A DNA stretch of 64,000 nucleotides, taken from Thereva unica. Its lineage: Eukaryota > Arthropoda > Insecta > Diptera > Therevidae. The stretch lies in contig OX465281.1 in NCBI GenBank assembly GCA_949987705.1, positions 202,837,804 through 202,901,803 on the forward strand, given 5' to 3'. Below the pieces are notes generated by a model. It was given only the letters and a program-made list of their open reading frames with translations. It did not search any database and had not been told where the DNA came from. The position numbers and the translations under genes are program-made. Shown piece by piece: positions 34,546 to 45,101 of this stretch. Every line of letters begins with the position of its first letter. Position 1 is the first letter of the stretch.

Positions 34546-34579
34546 GTATTACCAACATTCTGTAAAGGAACTCTTGCAT
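32303..34579 (-). CDS. LINE ORF2 reverse transcriptase (CR1/jockey-like), 5'-truncated but open
   Basis: Open for 758 codons; the first dozen belong to the Harbinger host gene, and LINE sequence starts around LGSSDHCLVSASF, the last motif of the APE endonuclease. The reverse transcriptase follows: DPNKSTGPDKIPPMVLK, PIPKKGDLSDPSNYRPIA, ALDISKAFDRVW with a catalytic Asp, SAGVPQGSILSPALFLVFIND, and catalytic FADD. The thumb and the C-terminal block (TTRLWNNLPQSVFP, then FKRKVHLHL) are present. No RNase H domain. Its job is to nick the target and copy LINE RNA into it. With the endonuclease gone this copy cannot act alone, yet no stop or frameshift interrupts the RT, suggesting recent arrival. 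Confidence 0.9.
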   Translation of the reverse strand: MQEFLYRMLVILPLGSSDHCLVSASFPYQSSVSTIPAPRRTVWHYGKANWLGLIRFFQAADWDLCFVNRDANFSALCISKIILAGMRLFIPHSTKSIKPRPHGWFNQECMNAIKAKETAYREFRHSLSDSSRREYIRLRNVCKTTIKQTKASFDDRLRNKLINTSAGSKNFWSLVTSIRKNFNSSSSPPFIHDGKVLTESKSKADLLASLFASNSSLPDTAVQPPIVEGSAHSMGRVFFRTREVFKCLKELDPNKSTGPDKIPPMVLKKCASPLAKPLRKLFALSYFSGVFPDSWKLAHVQPIPKKGDLSDPSNYRPIAITSILSKTMETLINRRLMEYLERNQILDDKQYGFRSKRSTGDLLVCLTEHLYQNIHRFGESGLVALDISKAFDRVWHPALLSKLHAIGIDLLLKNWIESFLSDRSIKVVLDGVESNPHSISAGVPQGSILSPALFLVFINDLLSIPSNSLHSFADDSTLRYSYSFDKARQARARPCLLDRELMSTSINRDIKLILDWGLMNQVEFNAQKTKYCLFSMKTRSPIPPIKVDSLELMAEPSLNILGITLTEDLRWSNHIFQIAKQASQCLGFLKRCKFLLPPSARAIIYKSYIRPRLEFNSYLWAGAPSTILAWLDKVQNRALQLIGDDVICSKIDSLSHRRNVAALVKFYRIYHNDCSTEIYNLLPSRRCFSRNTRLAHSAHPHYLQPLFSRTHQFSNSFFSRTTRLWNNLPQSVFPNSYNTQEFKRKVHLHLLMYPPDSL

Positions 34580-35916
34580 CGTTGTTACGTACTTGTATCA
34601 ATCTATCTACATTAGAAGACATTGAACTAATTATTCTTTCTATCCGTTCGTCCTCTTTCTTTTGGTGTTCTTCATCCCATTCTTTTTGTTCCTCAAAAAG
34701 CCTTCTTTGCTCCCTAAGGAAATCATTTTGTATTTCCCTTTGATCCTGCACCATTGCTTCTCTAAAGCCCGTCAATGCTGCTTCATAAGTTCTGCGTCCC
34801 CCCCCCCCCCCGGGCAACAATAATAAAACAAGACAATTATCCAAAGTGCAACAAATATGTAGGCTAAAAATAGACTTACTCGTTGAAGACGATCGCGTGC
34901 TTTGGTCCGAATTCGTTATTGTTCCACTTGAGCTTGGAAGGGGACTTATTGATACAGGATTTTGATTCTCCAAATCTAGAAATTATAAAGTTGCTGCATT
35001 ATGTAAATCATTTACATTTTTCTGCCATTTTTACCTTCATTTACGAAGCATGATCCACTGGTGTCAAAACCATACGCAGAGCACTGGGCCTGTGCCATAG
35101 GCCTCTTATGGAAAATTTCATGCAAATCCTCGAAATTTTCCGATCTTTTCCCACTGGCTCCGCTTTTCTTTGAATCCTGAAGCTCCTTGAAATATTTTTG
35201 CTTCATATTCCTATACTTAATTTTAATTTGAGGAATGGTTTTATGACAATTCTTTGCCATTAATTTATGTTGAATTTTGCCATAAATATCTGCATGACGC
35301 ACTGATAAGCCTACGAAATAATAATTTAATAATTCCTCAATTTCGCACGTTAATTGGCCAGCGTTCTTTCTTTGTCTTCGTAGCTCAACTTTGGAACTCT
35401 CTCCCTGTTAATTTACAACGCATCGATTCATTGGGCATTTTTAAGAAGCAGCTTTTTGAATTTATTTTAAATAGGGCGGATTAGAGCATGAATATACAAC
35501 TATTTTGTTCTTATTTTTACTTTTTTTTTATTTTATTTACTGTTTTATTTTCTTTCTGTTTTTGTATTTTACCAATTCTTTTTTTTTTCTTTCTTTTTCT
35601 TTCTTTTTTTTCCTTTAATTTTATTTCTTGCTTTATTTATTTTTCTATCTTATTTATTGTTCTTTTTAAGTTATTTTTTTTTATATTATCTTTTTAAGTT
35701 TTTTTTATATTGTGTTTTTAAGCTTGTTATATCCAATTTGTTAATTAATGTACTAATTTATAAGATTTGAATCTTTGTACATGACTTTTTTTTAAATAAA
35801 CAAAATAAAAATTTTGTGTCCATAATGGTGCAAATATTTATATCTTTGCAGATATCTATAAACTCTTGGGTTTCTGCATTGCTCCAATTTGCATCCCGTC
35901 TCGTTCTTGATTCCAT
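34545..35916 (-). pseudogene. Harbinger Myb/SANT-like accessory gene, interrupted
   Basis: Minus strand. It starts at ATG 35916 (MESRTRRDANWSNAETQEFI, the first SANT helix with its Trp) and runs to about 35822; a LINE fragment (35310-35815) interrupts it; it resumes at 35311-35050 (SVRHADIYGKIQHKLMA, then IKIKYRNMKQKYFKEL). After an intron it continues at about 34973-34880, and a last exon from about 34795 encodes a coiled coil (EAALTGFREAMVQDQREI, then EEQKEWDEEHQKKEDERIE) cut off near 34545 by the other LINE. These proteins bind the Harbinger ends and help import the transposase. Two insertions make this copy dead. A poly-G/C run (34799-34812) lies in the intron. Confidence 0.75.
35310..35815 (+). 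mobile_element. LINE 3' fragment inserted in the Harbinger Myb gene
   Basis: Plus-strand ORF2 C-terminus (GQRSFFVFVAQLWNSLPVNL, then SLGIFKKQLFEFI), stop at 35484, a T-rich 3' UTR and an A-rich end (AAATAAACAAAATAAAA, about 35795-35811). Only the last 60 or so codons are present. Confidence 0.7.
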
Positions 35917-36103
35917 GTTTTATTATATTATATTTTTTTTTTTTAATATATTTAGAAAAAATTTTAGTTAAACTCGTATTCGGAAATTTAATGCACTCAA
36001 CTGTTTACACGGCAATGCATCAAATAAGTACAGTGAACTAAATTAATGCAGCGGATTATTTTAATTTTCAGGGACACCGCTGCATCAAATTTAATTTAAT
36101 TAG

Positions 36104-36128
36104 TTGATGCACCCGTGTAAACTCGCTC
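36104..36128 (-). repeat. Right terminal inverted repeat of Harbinger
   Basis: 25 bp, perfect inverted match to 15674-15698; followed by TAT, as at the left side. Confidence 0.92.
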
Positions 36129-36154
36129 TATATGTATATCACCCCTACTACTAC

Positions 36155-36345
36155 TACGAGATGGCAAAAGACCAGTTGGCAAACCACGGTTAAGGTGGGA
36201 AGATAATGTTAAGGCCGATGCAGCAAAACTGCTCAACACAATGGAGACAAGCTGCGGAGCAGAGAGACGTCTGGAGGAAGAAGTTGATGGAGGGCAAGGC
36301 TCGAATTGGGCTATAGAGCCATCGAAAAAGACGAAGTATATCACC
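36155..36345 (+). pseudogene. LINE 3' end, same family as 62268-63335
   Basis: Closely matches 63146-63335 (GATGGCAAAAGACCAGTTGG... through the stop and GAGCCATCGAA tail) with a small deletion (AGA lost in AACAC.ATGGAGA) and a few substitutions. It ends with a GAAAAAGACGAAG remnant of the GAA tail, 26 bp outside the Harbinger end. Confidence 0.85.
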
Positions 36346-36419
36346 TCAGTCCGCAGGATCCTAATGCATTTTCACAGTAGCCCGCGATACGATACCATTC
36401 GGGTTCGCCACCCATAGTC

Positions 36420-36970
36420 TAGCAGTAAACTTAGTACGGGAGGGAAATAGGTTAAAGGTTATGAGCGTTCGTGAGGGCCTTGAATAAAGGTGGGTGGCGG
36501 TGTTTCCTGCATTGGGACTCTTGGATGTTGTAAGAGGTCGGAAGTCCTGACTGCGAAAGGTTGTTCCACAGTCGAGTTATAATATTTAGAATCGAATTAC
36601 TAGTTTGTAGAGTGTGTGAGAGGGGAAGTTGCAGGTGGAGGGAATAAGATGAGTGGGCTAATCTGGTGTTGCGGGCATAAGATTGCTGTGGCGGCAGGAG
36701 AGCGTTTATTTCGGAGGAACTATCGCTATGAAAAACTTCGCTAAGGTGGTTTTCGGAGCGCAGCCCCAAATGAGAGAATTGTATTCGAGAAGCGGTCGAG
36801 AAGACAGCACCTCTTGAGAAATCTCAACCACTGGGATGCTTTTACGAGCCGATGGCTGGAGGAGGAGCTAGCACCTCTTGGGAAACCCCAAGCACTGGAA
36901 AGATTGTTTGGCGATTTGGAATATGTGCTCATTCCATTGCAAGTCTTTGGCTAATGTTACGCCTAAGATT
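36420..36970 (-). pseudogene. Decayed copy of the LINE at 32167-34545
   Basis: Minus-strand frames at 36932-36741 and 36769-36452 contain SARNTRLAHS-like and TRLWNNLSQSGLPTSYN blocks that parallel the C-terminus of the 758-codon RT. Frameshifts and an internal duplication (GGAGGAGCTAGCACCTCTTG near 36858, repeating 36809) mark it as a relic. Confidence 0.7.
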
Positions 36971-37811
36971 TTAAGAGAGTTAAGTAAGAGTTACGCCGAC
37001 GTAGCTGCTATAATGTCCGAAAACAGCTGGTGTTTGCGTATCGAATGGAGGTCATTTATTGACATACATATGTACATAAATGGTAGAGAATATCCTAAAT
37101 AAACAATGCCCAATTGTCAAAATCGGCTGAAAAATATCGGAGTTATTCAATGTGTAAATACCGAAGGGGGGGTGGCACCAAGAGTTTTTCATGTAAAAGG
37201 GGGCCGCAGTATTATAAAGTTTGGAAACAACTGATGTAAGGGAATCTACAACAATACGCTATTTTCTTTCTTGGTTGGGATATGATTGTTGTTTGTTCTC
37301 TAGAGCCCTAGTTTCATAGGGCCAGTATACAATGATGATAACCGTCTATATTTTGTGTTTATTTTTGATTTTATTTTTTCCCCCTTCGTTTTGGTAAAGT
37401 GCCGTATTTCCAACTTGAAATAGATATAAGTAGTACCTAGTTCCACAACAATTTCTCCATTTCACTTTTTCAAAGTCACAAAACAGCTGATTTTGGACAA
37501 CCAGCAGATGCACCCGGTAGTGCAAGCTCTTTGCAGCCTCTCACGAATATTTCCGAATAGTAAACGAAGGCCAACCGAAATCGAGCTTTTGCCGTTCGTG
37601 GCAACGTGGATTTTGAGAAGAGGAAAGATGTGCGGAGTTATGCATAACAGGAGCACTTCGGCCCACACCTACAGAGGCCTTAAATGTTATGTTATACCTC
37701 CCTCCTTTAAATCTTGTGGCAAGGGAAAGCGCAACCATCGCAGCTCTTAGAATAAAGGAATCCGGTTTCTGGACTGGAATCAGGGGAGGGCACACGAAGG
37801 TGCTGAACTCT
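36971..37811. other. Unassigned
   Basis: No domain recognised in the short ORFs here; possibly old transposon DNA. Confidence 0.4.
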
Positions 37812-38063
37812 GGGGCCAGTTCGTGTATGTCGAAAACGAAAATTTTTTTTCGTCTCGGGTTCGCGTAAGTCGAAGAAATTGAAAATTTTCGTCTGAAGTC
37901 GGCGAAAGGCACTCGAAAGCTCTTGGGTTATCGAGTTTTTGCATTAGGACACGAACAATTTTCTTTCGACCTATGCGAATGCTAAAATTTTTTTCGATAA
38001 AATTTTTCGACTTCAATTTTTTTTCGTACGATTATCGTCGTTCGCCATACACGAACCGGCCCC
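37812..38063. mobile_element. 254-bp-type MITE, copy 2 (inverted relative to copy 1)
   Basis: GGGGCCAGTTCGTGTATGTC at the left and its inverted form ACGAACCGGCCCC at the right; the reverse complement aligns end to end with 11933-12186. Confidence 0.78.
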
Positions 38064-39216
38064 AGTTACTATCCCCACAAAAACTGACTTCTGCATTCCC
38101 GAAATTACCTTCACGAGGAACTACGGAGTCCACATCCCTTCTTAATGAGATGGCTCAACAGTTCTCCTCGTATGGGTGCCCGGTCACCGAAAAATAGAGG
38201 GAAATTGTAAAGCTGACGAACTGGCTAGCAGAGGCACGACCGCTACTCTCCTTCCAGAAAAGGAAAGGGTTGGTATGCCTTAGGCCACCTTTAAACTCCG
38301 ATGCAAGCAACACACAATAACACAAGCAAAAAAGCATTGGAGGGATCTTAATAAATGCACTTTGGCCAAATTAACCTGGCCCTCCTATGATCTCAGGCGA
38401 ACCACCTTATTACCAAAGATTATCTATTACAATAAGATGTGACACTCGTGACGTTTTCGCTTATCTATTTTTGACCTTCGTACCGTTATTTAAACGACCT
38501 TGCCGGAATTGTAAGAAATAGATAGCAATAGAAAAGCCATTTGTAAGAAAAGGATGCAATATCATGAGGAACAAAGTGGAAATTGATACAATTTTTACAG
38601 GGTGTGCATATAATTTAATGAAATTTTTTGGTTTAAAATAAATTTAATGACATACGCAAGTCAAATATGGCGATTTAAAAACTAAACCTTGGAATAAGAG
38701 CTAGAAGCTTAGTTTTTATTTCATTTTATGAAATTAATTATGCGGAGTGTTTTCGCTAAATGGCAAATCGTTTAGTGGATTATTTCTGGACAAATAATTG
38801 TTCCTTGGCTATCGGGACAGACGTTTGGAAAAGTTTTGAAGTGAAATTTTTTTATCGCGGTTGAGTAAGTTTCTGTGTAGAGATATGAAATTGTCATGAA
38901 AAATGTATGGAATTGAGGGAAATCAAGAAAATAGGCTGGCTGAGGGGAAGTACGCGAAATCCACTTTGGAGTTGTCAGGGCAAAAACTGATTCTGTTTAA
39001 GTTTGAGTTTGTGCAATATGTGGTTTTGCTGCCGAATTAGTTTTTAAGAGTTTACTTAGGGCAAAAGGTGGTTTTGCGGGGAAAACTAGCCTTTGGGGAT
39101 TTTAGTATGAGCAAAAGGTTGCCGAATCCTGTTTTGGGGTTTTTGTAGGGGCCAATGCTAGTTCTGCAGGAAAAAATGGCCTTTGGGTTATTTTTCACTG
39201 AATAAAATAATTATAG
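38064..39216. other. Unassigned
   Basis: No gene recognised. A block at about 38970-39190 repeats GCAAAAGGTGGTTTTG-like phrases and AACTAGCCTTTGG/AATGGCCTTTGG, perhaps decayed short tandem repeats. Confidence 0.4.
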
Positions 39217-39661
39217 TTAACCCTTACGTGAGTGACGAGGTACCCGGGTACCTTTTGCATTTTCAATTTAAAAAAAAAGTATATTTTACGCATTACAGTT
39301 AGCTGTGGCTTCGTGGGAGCTCTTAACTTTTTGTAAACCATATTTTTTTTATGCTTTCACCACGGGAACGCATTCACACTATGTTGATGAAGCTAAAGCA
39401 TTTTTTACACCCATAAAAGAGTGACAAGGTACCCTGGTACCTCTATGTTTTTTGTATGACATCGCAAAAAATATTATCTAATTTCGTACTCGAAATACTA
39501 AAAATAAATGAAATAATAAGTATTTATCAAAATTTTTTATTTAGATTATTTAAAAAAAATACAATACGTTTTCATACAGAATTAGAACAACTTTCGACGC
39601 AGGTGTTACAGGTTGGGCGAGTTACTCCATGTTCATCACAAACTGGTCTTCCGCAGTTACT

Positions 39662-41449
39662 TCACGCTTTTCGCGTTTTTCTTTGCTTGCGTTTGAGTTC
39701 TCTGCATAAGAAACAACTTCGAACAATTGCAACAGGGCCTGTAGAATCTCGTCTAGGCTGACTTGCAGAAGTTTTAGATTCAGAAGAAGTGGCAAGTAAT
39801 TCTCGGCCAAGCACATCCTGCATTGCAGATCTAACATGTAATTTTGAAATCACTATGGAATTTGTTGATCTTTCTTCTATATTTTGACGACACAGTTGTA
39901 GACTCAATGATTTTAAAAACTTTCTTCGTTTGTCACTTGAGACAAATTGGGGATTATGCTCCATGTAAATGACATATGCCGCCAAAGCTGCAATATCAAT
40001 GATATTGAAAAAAAGTGCTAAAGGCCATCGATTCGTTCTGCGTTTTACGGAATATTCTCCTAATAGCTTATCCATGTTATCCACTCCACTTTTGGTTTTA
40101 TTATAATATGAAATTATTTCTGGCTTGGCGGTTTCCTTACTACCGTCAATAACTGATGACATGTGCATCGATGACAACATTATTACTGCTTTATTCTTTT
40201 TACGTACGTAATAGCACACAGTTGCTACTTTACTAATGGCGAAGTTTGAAGAATAAATCGCCCTTTCCTTGCGTGCTTGCATGTTTGCAGAAAGAAACCG
40301 TTTATTATGTCTCACCGTTCCAACAAGTGTCATGTTCCACGAATTCAAGGAATGAGCCAGTTGAAGAGACGTAAAAAATTTATCTGTTGTAACATTTAGT
40401 CCAGAATTTTTATATTTAGATACGAGATCTAATACAGTGCGTTCTCCGACATTTGTTTGACGATTTCCATCGCTTAATTTTCCAGTATATATTTGTCCAT
40501 TTAGGGGGTAAGAATTATTTGCATCACAAGCCCAAAATATTTTTAAGCCATATTTTTGAGGTTTCGATGGCATGTACTGAGTAAAGCGAGTCCGCCCACG
40601 GTACCCATATAGCTGTTCGTCAACGGTAATACATTCACGTGGCTTATAATTTTTACTCAAATTGGAAATTAACATAGTCCAAATATCTCGAATAGCGGCC
40701 GCTTTATCAGCCAACAAACGCCCAGGACGTGTAACATCATTATCAAACCTTATGAAGCGTAAAAACAATTTGAATCTATCATGGGACATTGCAGCTCGAA
40801 ATAATGGTAAGTGAACAGGTTTCCACAATTCAGTCAAATGCTCTCTATTAGATTTATGTACTCCACTACGAATTAGAATGCCAAAAAATGCATTCAATTC
40901 TTGTTCTGTGAATGGTTTGAATGTTTTTTCTTTCGGTCGCTTGCTACCATCAGGGTAATTTTCCATTAGTTTATTATTGTGTGCTTCAGTAACCTTCATC
41001 CCTTTTCGATTAGTTTCCCGCAAAATTATGTCGCACATTTCATTGGACAAGATACTTTTGAATGTTTCCATTGGATTGTAAAGTTTACTGAAAGATGCAG
41101 CTCCGCCCCGTTGACGAATAATGTTTCGACGTCTAGTTTGTGTTCTTGGAAGTGGATCAAGCTGCCACTGAGTTCCATCTTTTGCAATAACACCATTTTC
41201 AGATAATTCTTCTTCAAAGCTATCATCTGAATCGTAATAGTCACTCTCAATTTCGATTTCAGCTTCTGGCTCAACATCAGACACTTCTGATCTGTCCTCG
41301 TCAACCAAAGGAATATAATCATGTTCATTATCAGAAGCAGCAAACTCACTTTCATCACTAGAAGACTCTGCTAGCATGGCCGCTAATTCTACCGAATTAT
41401 ATCTTCGAACGCGTGTTCTTTCTTTAGAAGTACTCGCTCCAATATTCAT
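39662..41449 (-). CDS. piggyBac transposase, truncated at the C-terminal Cys-rich domain
   Basis: 595 codons from ATG 41449. An acidic N-terminus (about 1-95) precedes the DDE_Tnp_1_7 core (about 125-500). All three catalytic Asp contexts are visible: TVDEQLYGYRG, VTTDKFFTS and TKSGVDNMDKL. The ORF stops at SCFLCRELKRKQRKTRKA, just inside the Cys-rich zinc domain that normally ends piggyBac transposases and binds the transposon ends. The same frame past the TGA still contains correctly spaced Cys and His residues (as in NCGRPVCDEHG and CNTC) before the next stop, so the TGA probably replaced a Cys codon. The core is intact, but DNA binding should be impaired. Confidence 0.93.
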   Translation of the reverse strand: MNIGASTSKERTRVRRYNSVELAAMLAESSSDESEFAASDNEHDYIPLVDEDRSEVSDVEPEAEIEIESDYYDSDDSFEEELSENGVIAKDGTQWQLDPLPRTQTRRRNIIRQRGGAASFSKLYNPMETFKSILSNEMCDIILRETNRKGMKVTEAHNNKLMENYPDGSKRPKEKTFKPFTEQELNAFFGILIRSGVHKSNREHLTELWKPVHLPLFRAAMSHDRFKLFLRFIRFDNDVTRPGRLLADKAAAIRDIWTMLISNLSKNYKPRECITVDEQLYGYRGRTRFTQYMPSKPQKYGLKIFWACDANNSYPLNGQIYTGKLSDGNRQTNVGERTVLDLVSKYKNSGLNVTTDKFFTSLQLAHSLNSWNMTLVGTVRHNKRFLSANMQARKERAIYSSNFAISKVATVCYYVRKKNKAVIMLSSMHMSSVIDGSKETAKPEIISYYNKTKSGVDNMDKLLGEYSVKRRTNRWPLALFFNIIDIAALAAYVIYMEHNPQFVSSDKRRKFLKSLSLQLCRQNIEERSTNSIVISKLHVRSAMQDVLGRELLATSSESKTSASQPRRDSTGPVAIVRSCFLCRELKRKQRKTRKA

Positions 41450-42879
41450 AATAAAATAATTATAAACTCACAAAATAACAACTAAACTCATAAAAGAAAA
41501 ATATACGTATACGGTCAAATGTCAATAACAAGCACAATTCACTGAATGGGGTGTGATACAAAGGAGACTAACGCGCACTGGTGAAATCGGTTTTTTCCAA
41601 ATTTTTTAGTGCTACACGAGGTGGTCGCATTCGTTGCGTTGTTCTGCTTCGTATATGCAACTGTGTATGTGAGTTAGAGCGTGTTTATACATGTCACCCT
41701 CAGAGCAAAAGCGGGTTATATTTGATGTTGCAGCAAAAGAGGAATAAAAATATTTCAGCGCAAAAATGGTTCAACTATTATTCAGAGCAAGAACGGAACG
41801 GCAAAAGTCTTAGAGCAAAAGCGGATTAACTCTCTAAACCGTTTTTGCCCTCTACGAAAACTTAAACCGCTTTTGCCCTCAGTTTTTATTTATACCTCCG
41901 TCGCTCACATTATTACTTCGAAATCTATTTTTAGACCACATTTTCTTCATTTTCCTAGAAATACAATGCAACTCTATTCATAATATTGGAATTTTTGGAA
42001 TTTTCGCGTTTGTAAGATTTGACTTTGAATGTGTGAAGTCTTTGTAATTGTTTATGATAAGTTTTAAGTTTTTGCCATTTTCCCATTTTTGACTACATAT
42101 TTGGGGATTTTTACATTTCTGACATAAATTTTTCACATGTTTATCTTTTATCTTTATTACTAACTTCAATTTTTATAATGTTTGCAATTTATGATTTTTT
42201 TCAATTTACTTTTTTTACTTAGTAATTTTTGTATTTTGTAAAAAAAATTTAAATTTGTTCAAAAATTCAGAATTGCAAACATAAAACTGAAGAATTGGAG
42301 ATATTATTGTCAAAAAAGAAACTTAATAATATTAAAATGAAAAGAGCACTCATTTTGAAACTGAAATTGTGAAATCCAAATATTAAATAAAATTGAATTT
42401 TTTTAATAATTAAAGGCCAATTTCTAACTACACAATAAAGACATGACTGAACGGAAAATAATTATTAGATAAAAAAAAAAACTTTTTAATATAGCACGTT
42501 TTTATAACGAGCTAAAAAGAATAAAATAATTTCTCCTAGCCCCATACAGATTTAGAACCGCAAACATATTCCTAACCCCATACAGATAGTCCTGAAAATT
42601 TGTGATTGTGTTTTTGTAATAGCTTTGAAAATATTTATAAGATTTTAAACGAAAAAACGTGGGGCGCATACATGATTGATGCGAATGACTTCTCAACCCA
42701 GCTACTCTACACTCCTACTATTGTCTATAGCATGACCCCCACGTTTTTTCGTTTAAAATAACATCTATAAATTATATTTTATTATCTGAAACTTTTATCT
42801 TTTATTTTACTTTAAATAATTTACCGTATTAATTTCCATTATGTAACTGGTGTGCATATTAAATTTTGAATTACGTCAC

Positions 42880-44100
42880 ATAGCTTATTTTGTTCTACAT
42901 GGCATGTCCTTTCATTTGATTCCCATTTCGAGGTTGTTGTAAAGTTAGGCAATCCACCAGTTTATGTTAGCCGCCAAGTTAAATTTATAATGATGCCATC
43001 ATATAGCTTATTGTATTCTACTTATCACACCCTTTCCTGTAGTACCCACGTCGCGGTGGTTGTGAAGAAAATGTTAATCCGCTCTCTTGAGATGGCCGCC
43101 ATGGACCAAACGATAAATTGAGTACCCTTTATTGCTTATGGTGTTTTACTTATTACACCATTTCATGTGAATGCCATGTTTCGGGTGTTGTGAACAAAAT
43201 GGTAATCCGCCCTGTTGAGATGGTCGCCATAGACCAAACAATATATTGAGCATACTACGCATACGCTTTCATTTGATATCCATGTCGAAAGGGTTCTGAA
43301 GAGAATGGTAACCAGCATTCCTGAGGAGACCGCCATGGATCTAAAGACATAGCTCATTGCATTCGACTTATGATGCCCTTTCATTTGATACCCATGTCGA
43401 GGGGGTTGTGGAAGAAAATGGTAATCCGCCCTCCTGAGATGGCCGCAATGGACCAAACGAAATATTAAGTATACTATATTGCTTATGGTATTCTACTTAT
43501 GATACTCTTTCATTTGATACCCATGTCGAAGGGGTTGTGCAGAAAATGGTAACTCGCCCTCTTGAGATGGCCGCGATGGACCAAACGATAAATTGAGTAT
43601 ACTATATTTCTTATGGTGTTCTACTTATCATACCATTTCATTTGATACCCATGTTTCGGGGGCAGTGAAGAAAACGGTAATCCGCCCTCTTGAGATGGCC
43701 GCCATGGACCAAACGATATATTGAGCATACTATATTGGTTATGGTGTTATACTTGTCATATCCTTTCATTTGATACCCATGTCGAAGGGGTTGTGAAGAA
43801 TATTTCAACACGCCCTCCTGAGACGGCCTCCATGGATCTAAAGGTATATACCATATTGCATTGTCTTCGGAGCTAAAGCTGTGTGCAAAATTTCAGAATG
43901 ATAGGATATCCGGAAGTATTTGAAAAATCGATTGTAAAATTTGTTCCGTGAAGAAAACAGTAAGCCGTCCTCTGGAGACCTCCGCCATGGATCTAACGGT
44001 GTAATGAGTATACCATATTGCATTGTCATCGGAGCTGAAGCTGTGTGCAAAATTTCAAGGTGATCGGGTAACCGGAGGTATTCAAAAACGAAAATTTCAA
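42880..44100. repeat. Roughly 118-bp tandem array (family B)
   Basis: About eight degenerate units, each containing TTTCATTTGATACCCATGTC, a G-rich GGGGTTGTGAAGAAAATGG, CGCCCTCTTGAGATGGCCGC and CATGGACCAAACGATA. Related single or double units occur at 48831-48975 and 61015-61180. Function unknown; the arrangement parallels the internal arrays of the Helitrons here. Confidence 0.8.
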
Positions 44101-44129
44101 AAATAGCAAAAATGTGTTAATATAGTTAA

Positions 44130-44480
44130 AATTAACCGAAACCTTTGAGATAAACTCAGGAGTACAACAAGGATGTTTACTTTCGCCGTTACTCTCTCTT
44201 ATAGTAATAAACTAAACTATATCCTTGGCGGCGCTTTAGATAGTAAAACAGGTGGGTTTCAATAGGAATAGTTAGTTGGCGTGAAAGGGCGAGCATCTTC
44301 TTCCACAGTATTTTCGGCCGAGCGGGACGTCCCAGCAATGGATACGCTGCTGTCGGTGCCGCTTCGAAAAATACGGTATCTTGCCCTGTTTCTTCGGTTT
44401 CCCGATTCTGGTCAATTCAGCAGATCGAGTACCCGCCTCCTTTCACACCCTGGGCTTGGGACCAGGCGACGGCGAGCTTT
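44130..44480 (+). pseudogene. LINE scraps
   Basis: About 44150-44205 encodes INSGVQQGCLLSPLL, the conserved RT motif before the catalytic domain. About 44277-44480 shares sequence with the LINE 3' region at 14824-14990. Both are short, broken pieces beside the tandem array. Confidence 0.6.
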
Positions 44481-45101
44481 CTATATTACGTTACAAGGGA
44501 GAAAAAGCAGAATTCAAAAAATAAAATCTAAAGCAGCGTTTTCAACCCTGATGAAAACAATTTTGACGAGTTTATTGAGAGCAAAAGCGATTTAAATTTT
44601 TGTTCAGCGCAAAAGCGGTATAAGTTTTCATTAAGAGCAAAAGCGGAGTAAAAAGTTAACCCGCTTTTGCTCTCGGTTTTTTGATACACCGTTTTTGCGC
44701 TGAAGTATAGTTATACCATTTTTACTCTAAGAATACGAAGATATTCCTCTTTTGCGCTAAAAAAAAACCCCGAACCGTTTTCGCTCTCTTTGTTATTTTA
44801 GCCCGCTTTTGCTCTGAGGGTGTCACATGTGACAAGAAAAAAGAGAAAGAAATGTGCATATGTGTTAATTTTCACCCAGCAAATTTTTGGATGAAAATGC
44901 TTTCGTTAGAGTTTCGTCAGGTGCGTCTTTCTTTCCTCTATCTTTTCTCGTTTCTCCCCATTTACAATTCAGTCTCCTGTGTAGCACCTCCCCCCCCCAT
45001 GAGTGTTTCTTGTACTTCTCTCCATCCTACCCCCGCTTAGGTACCCGGGTACCTCGTCACTCTGATGAAGTTGTTTTTTTTGTCACTCACATAAGGGTTA
45101 A

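Larger units (their letters stand above)
41697..44820. mobile_element. GAGCAAAAGCGG-repeat element nested in piggyBac
   Basis: Begins CCCTCAGAGCAAAAGCGGG at 41697; the reverse complement of its right end reads the same (44802-44820). Flanked by TGTCA at 41692-41696 and 44821-44825. Each end has several degenerate GAGCAAAAGCGG / CCGCTTTTGCTC units over about 180-260 bp, in both orientations, like a foldback-type element. The interior carries an AT-rich block, a roughly 118-bp tandem array and LINE scraps, but no transposase. Confidence 0.8.
39217..45101 (-). mobile_element. piggyBac transposon with a nested element
   Basis: Flanked by TTAA at 39217-39220 and 45098-45101, the obligatory piggyBac target duplication. 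The ends are a 16-bp inverted repeat, CCCTTACGTGAGTGAC (39221-39236) and its inverse at 45082-45097 with one mismatch. Subterminal GAGTGACGAGGTACC blocks with the palindrome GGTACCCGGGTACC occur at both ends, plus a further variant at 39418-39442. It contains a transposase gene on minus and a 3124-bp nested element (41697-44820); without it the element is about 2.75 kb, a normal piggyBac size. Confidence 0.92.

Noticed and set aside
35488..35697. 69-codon Phe-rich plus ORF resembling a membrane protein
   Set aside because: T-rich 3' UTR of the LINE fragment; low-complexity translation.
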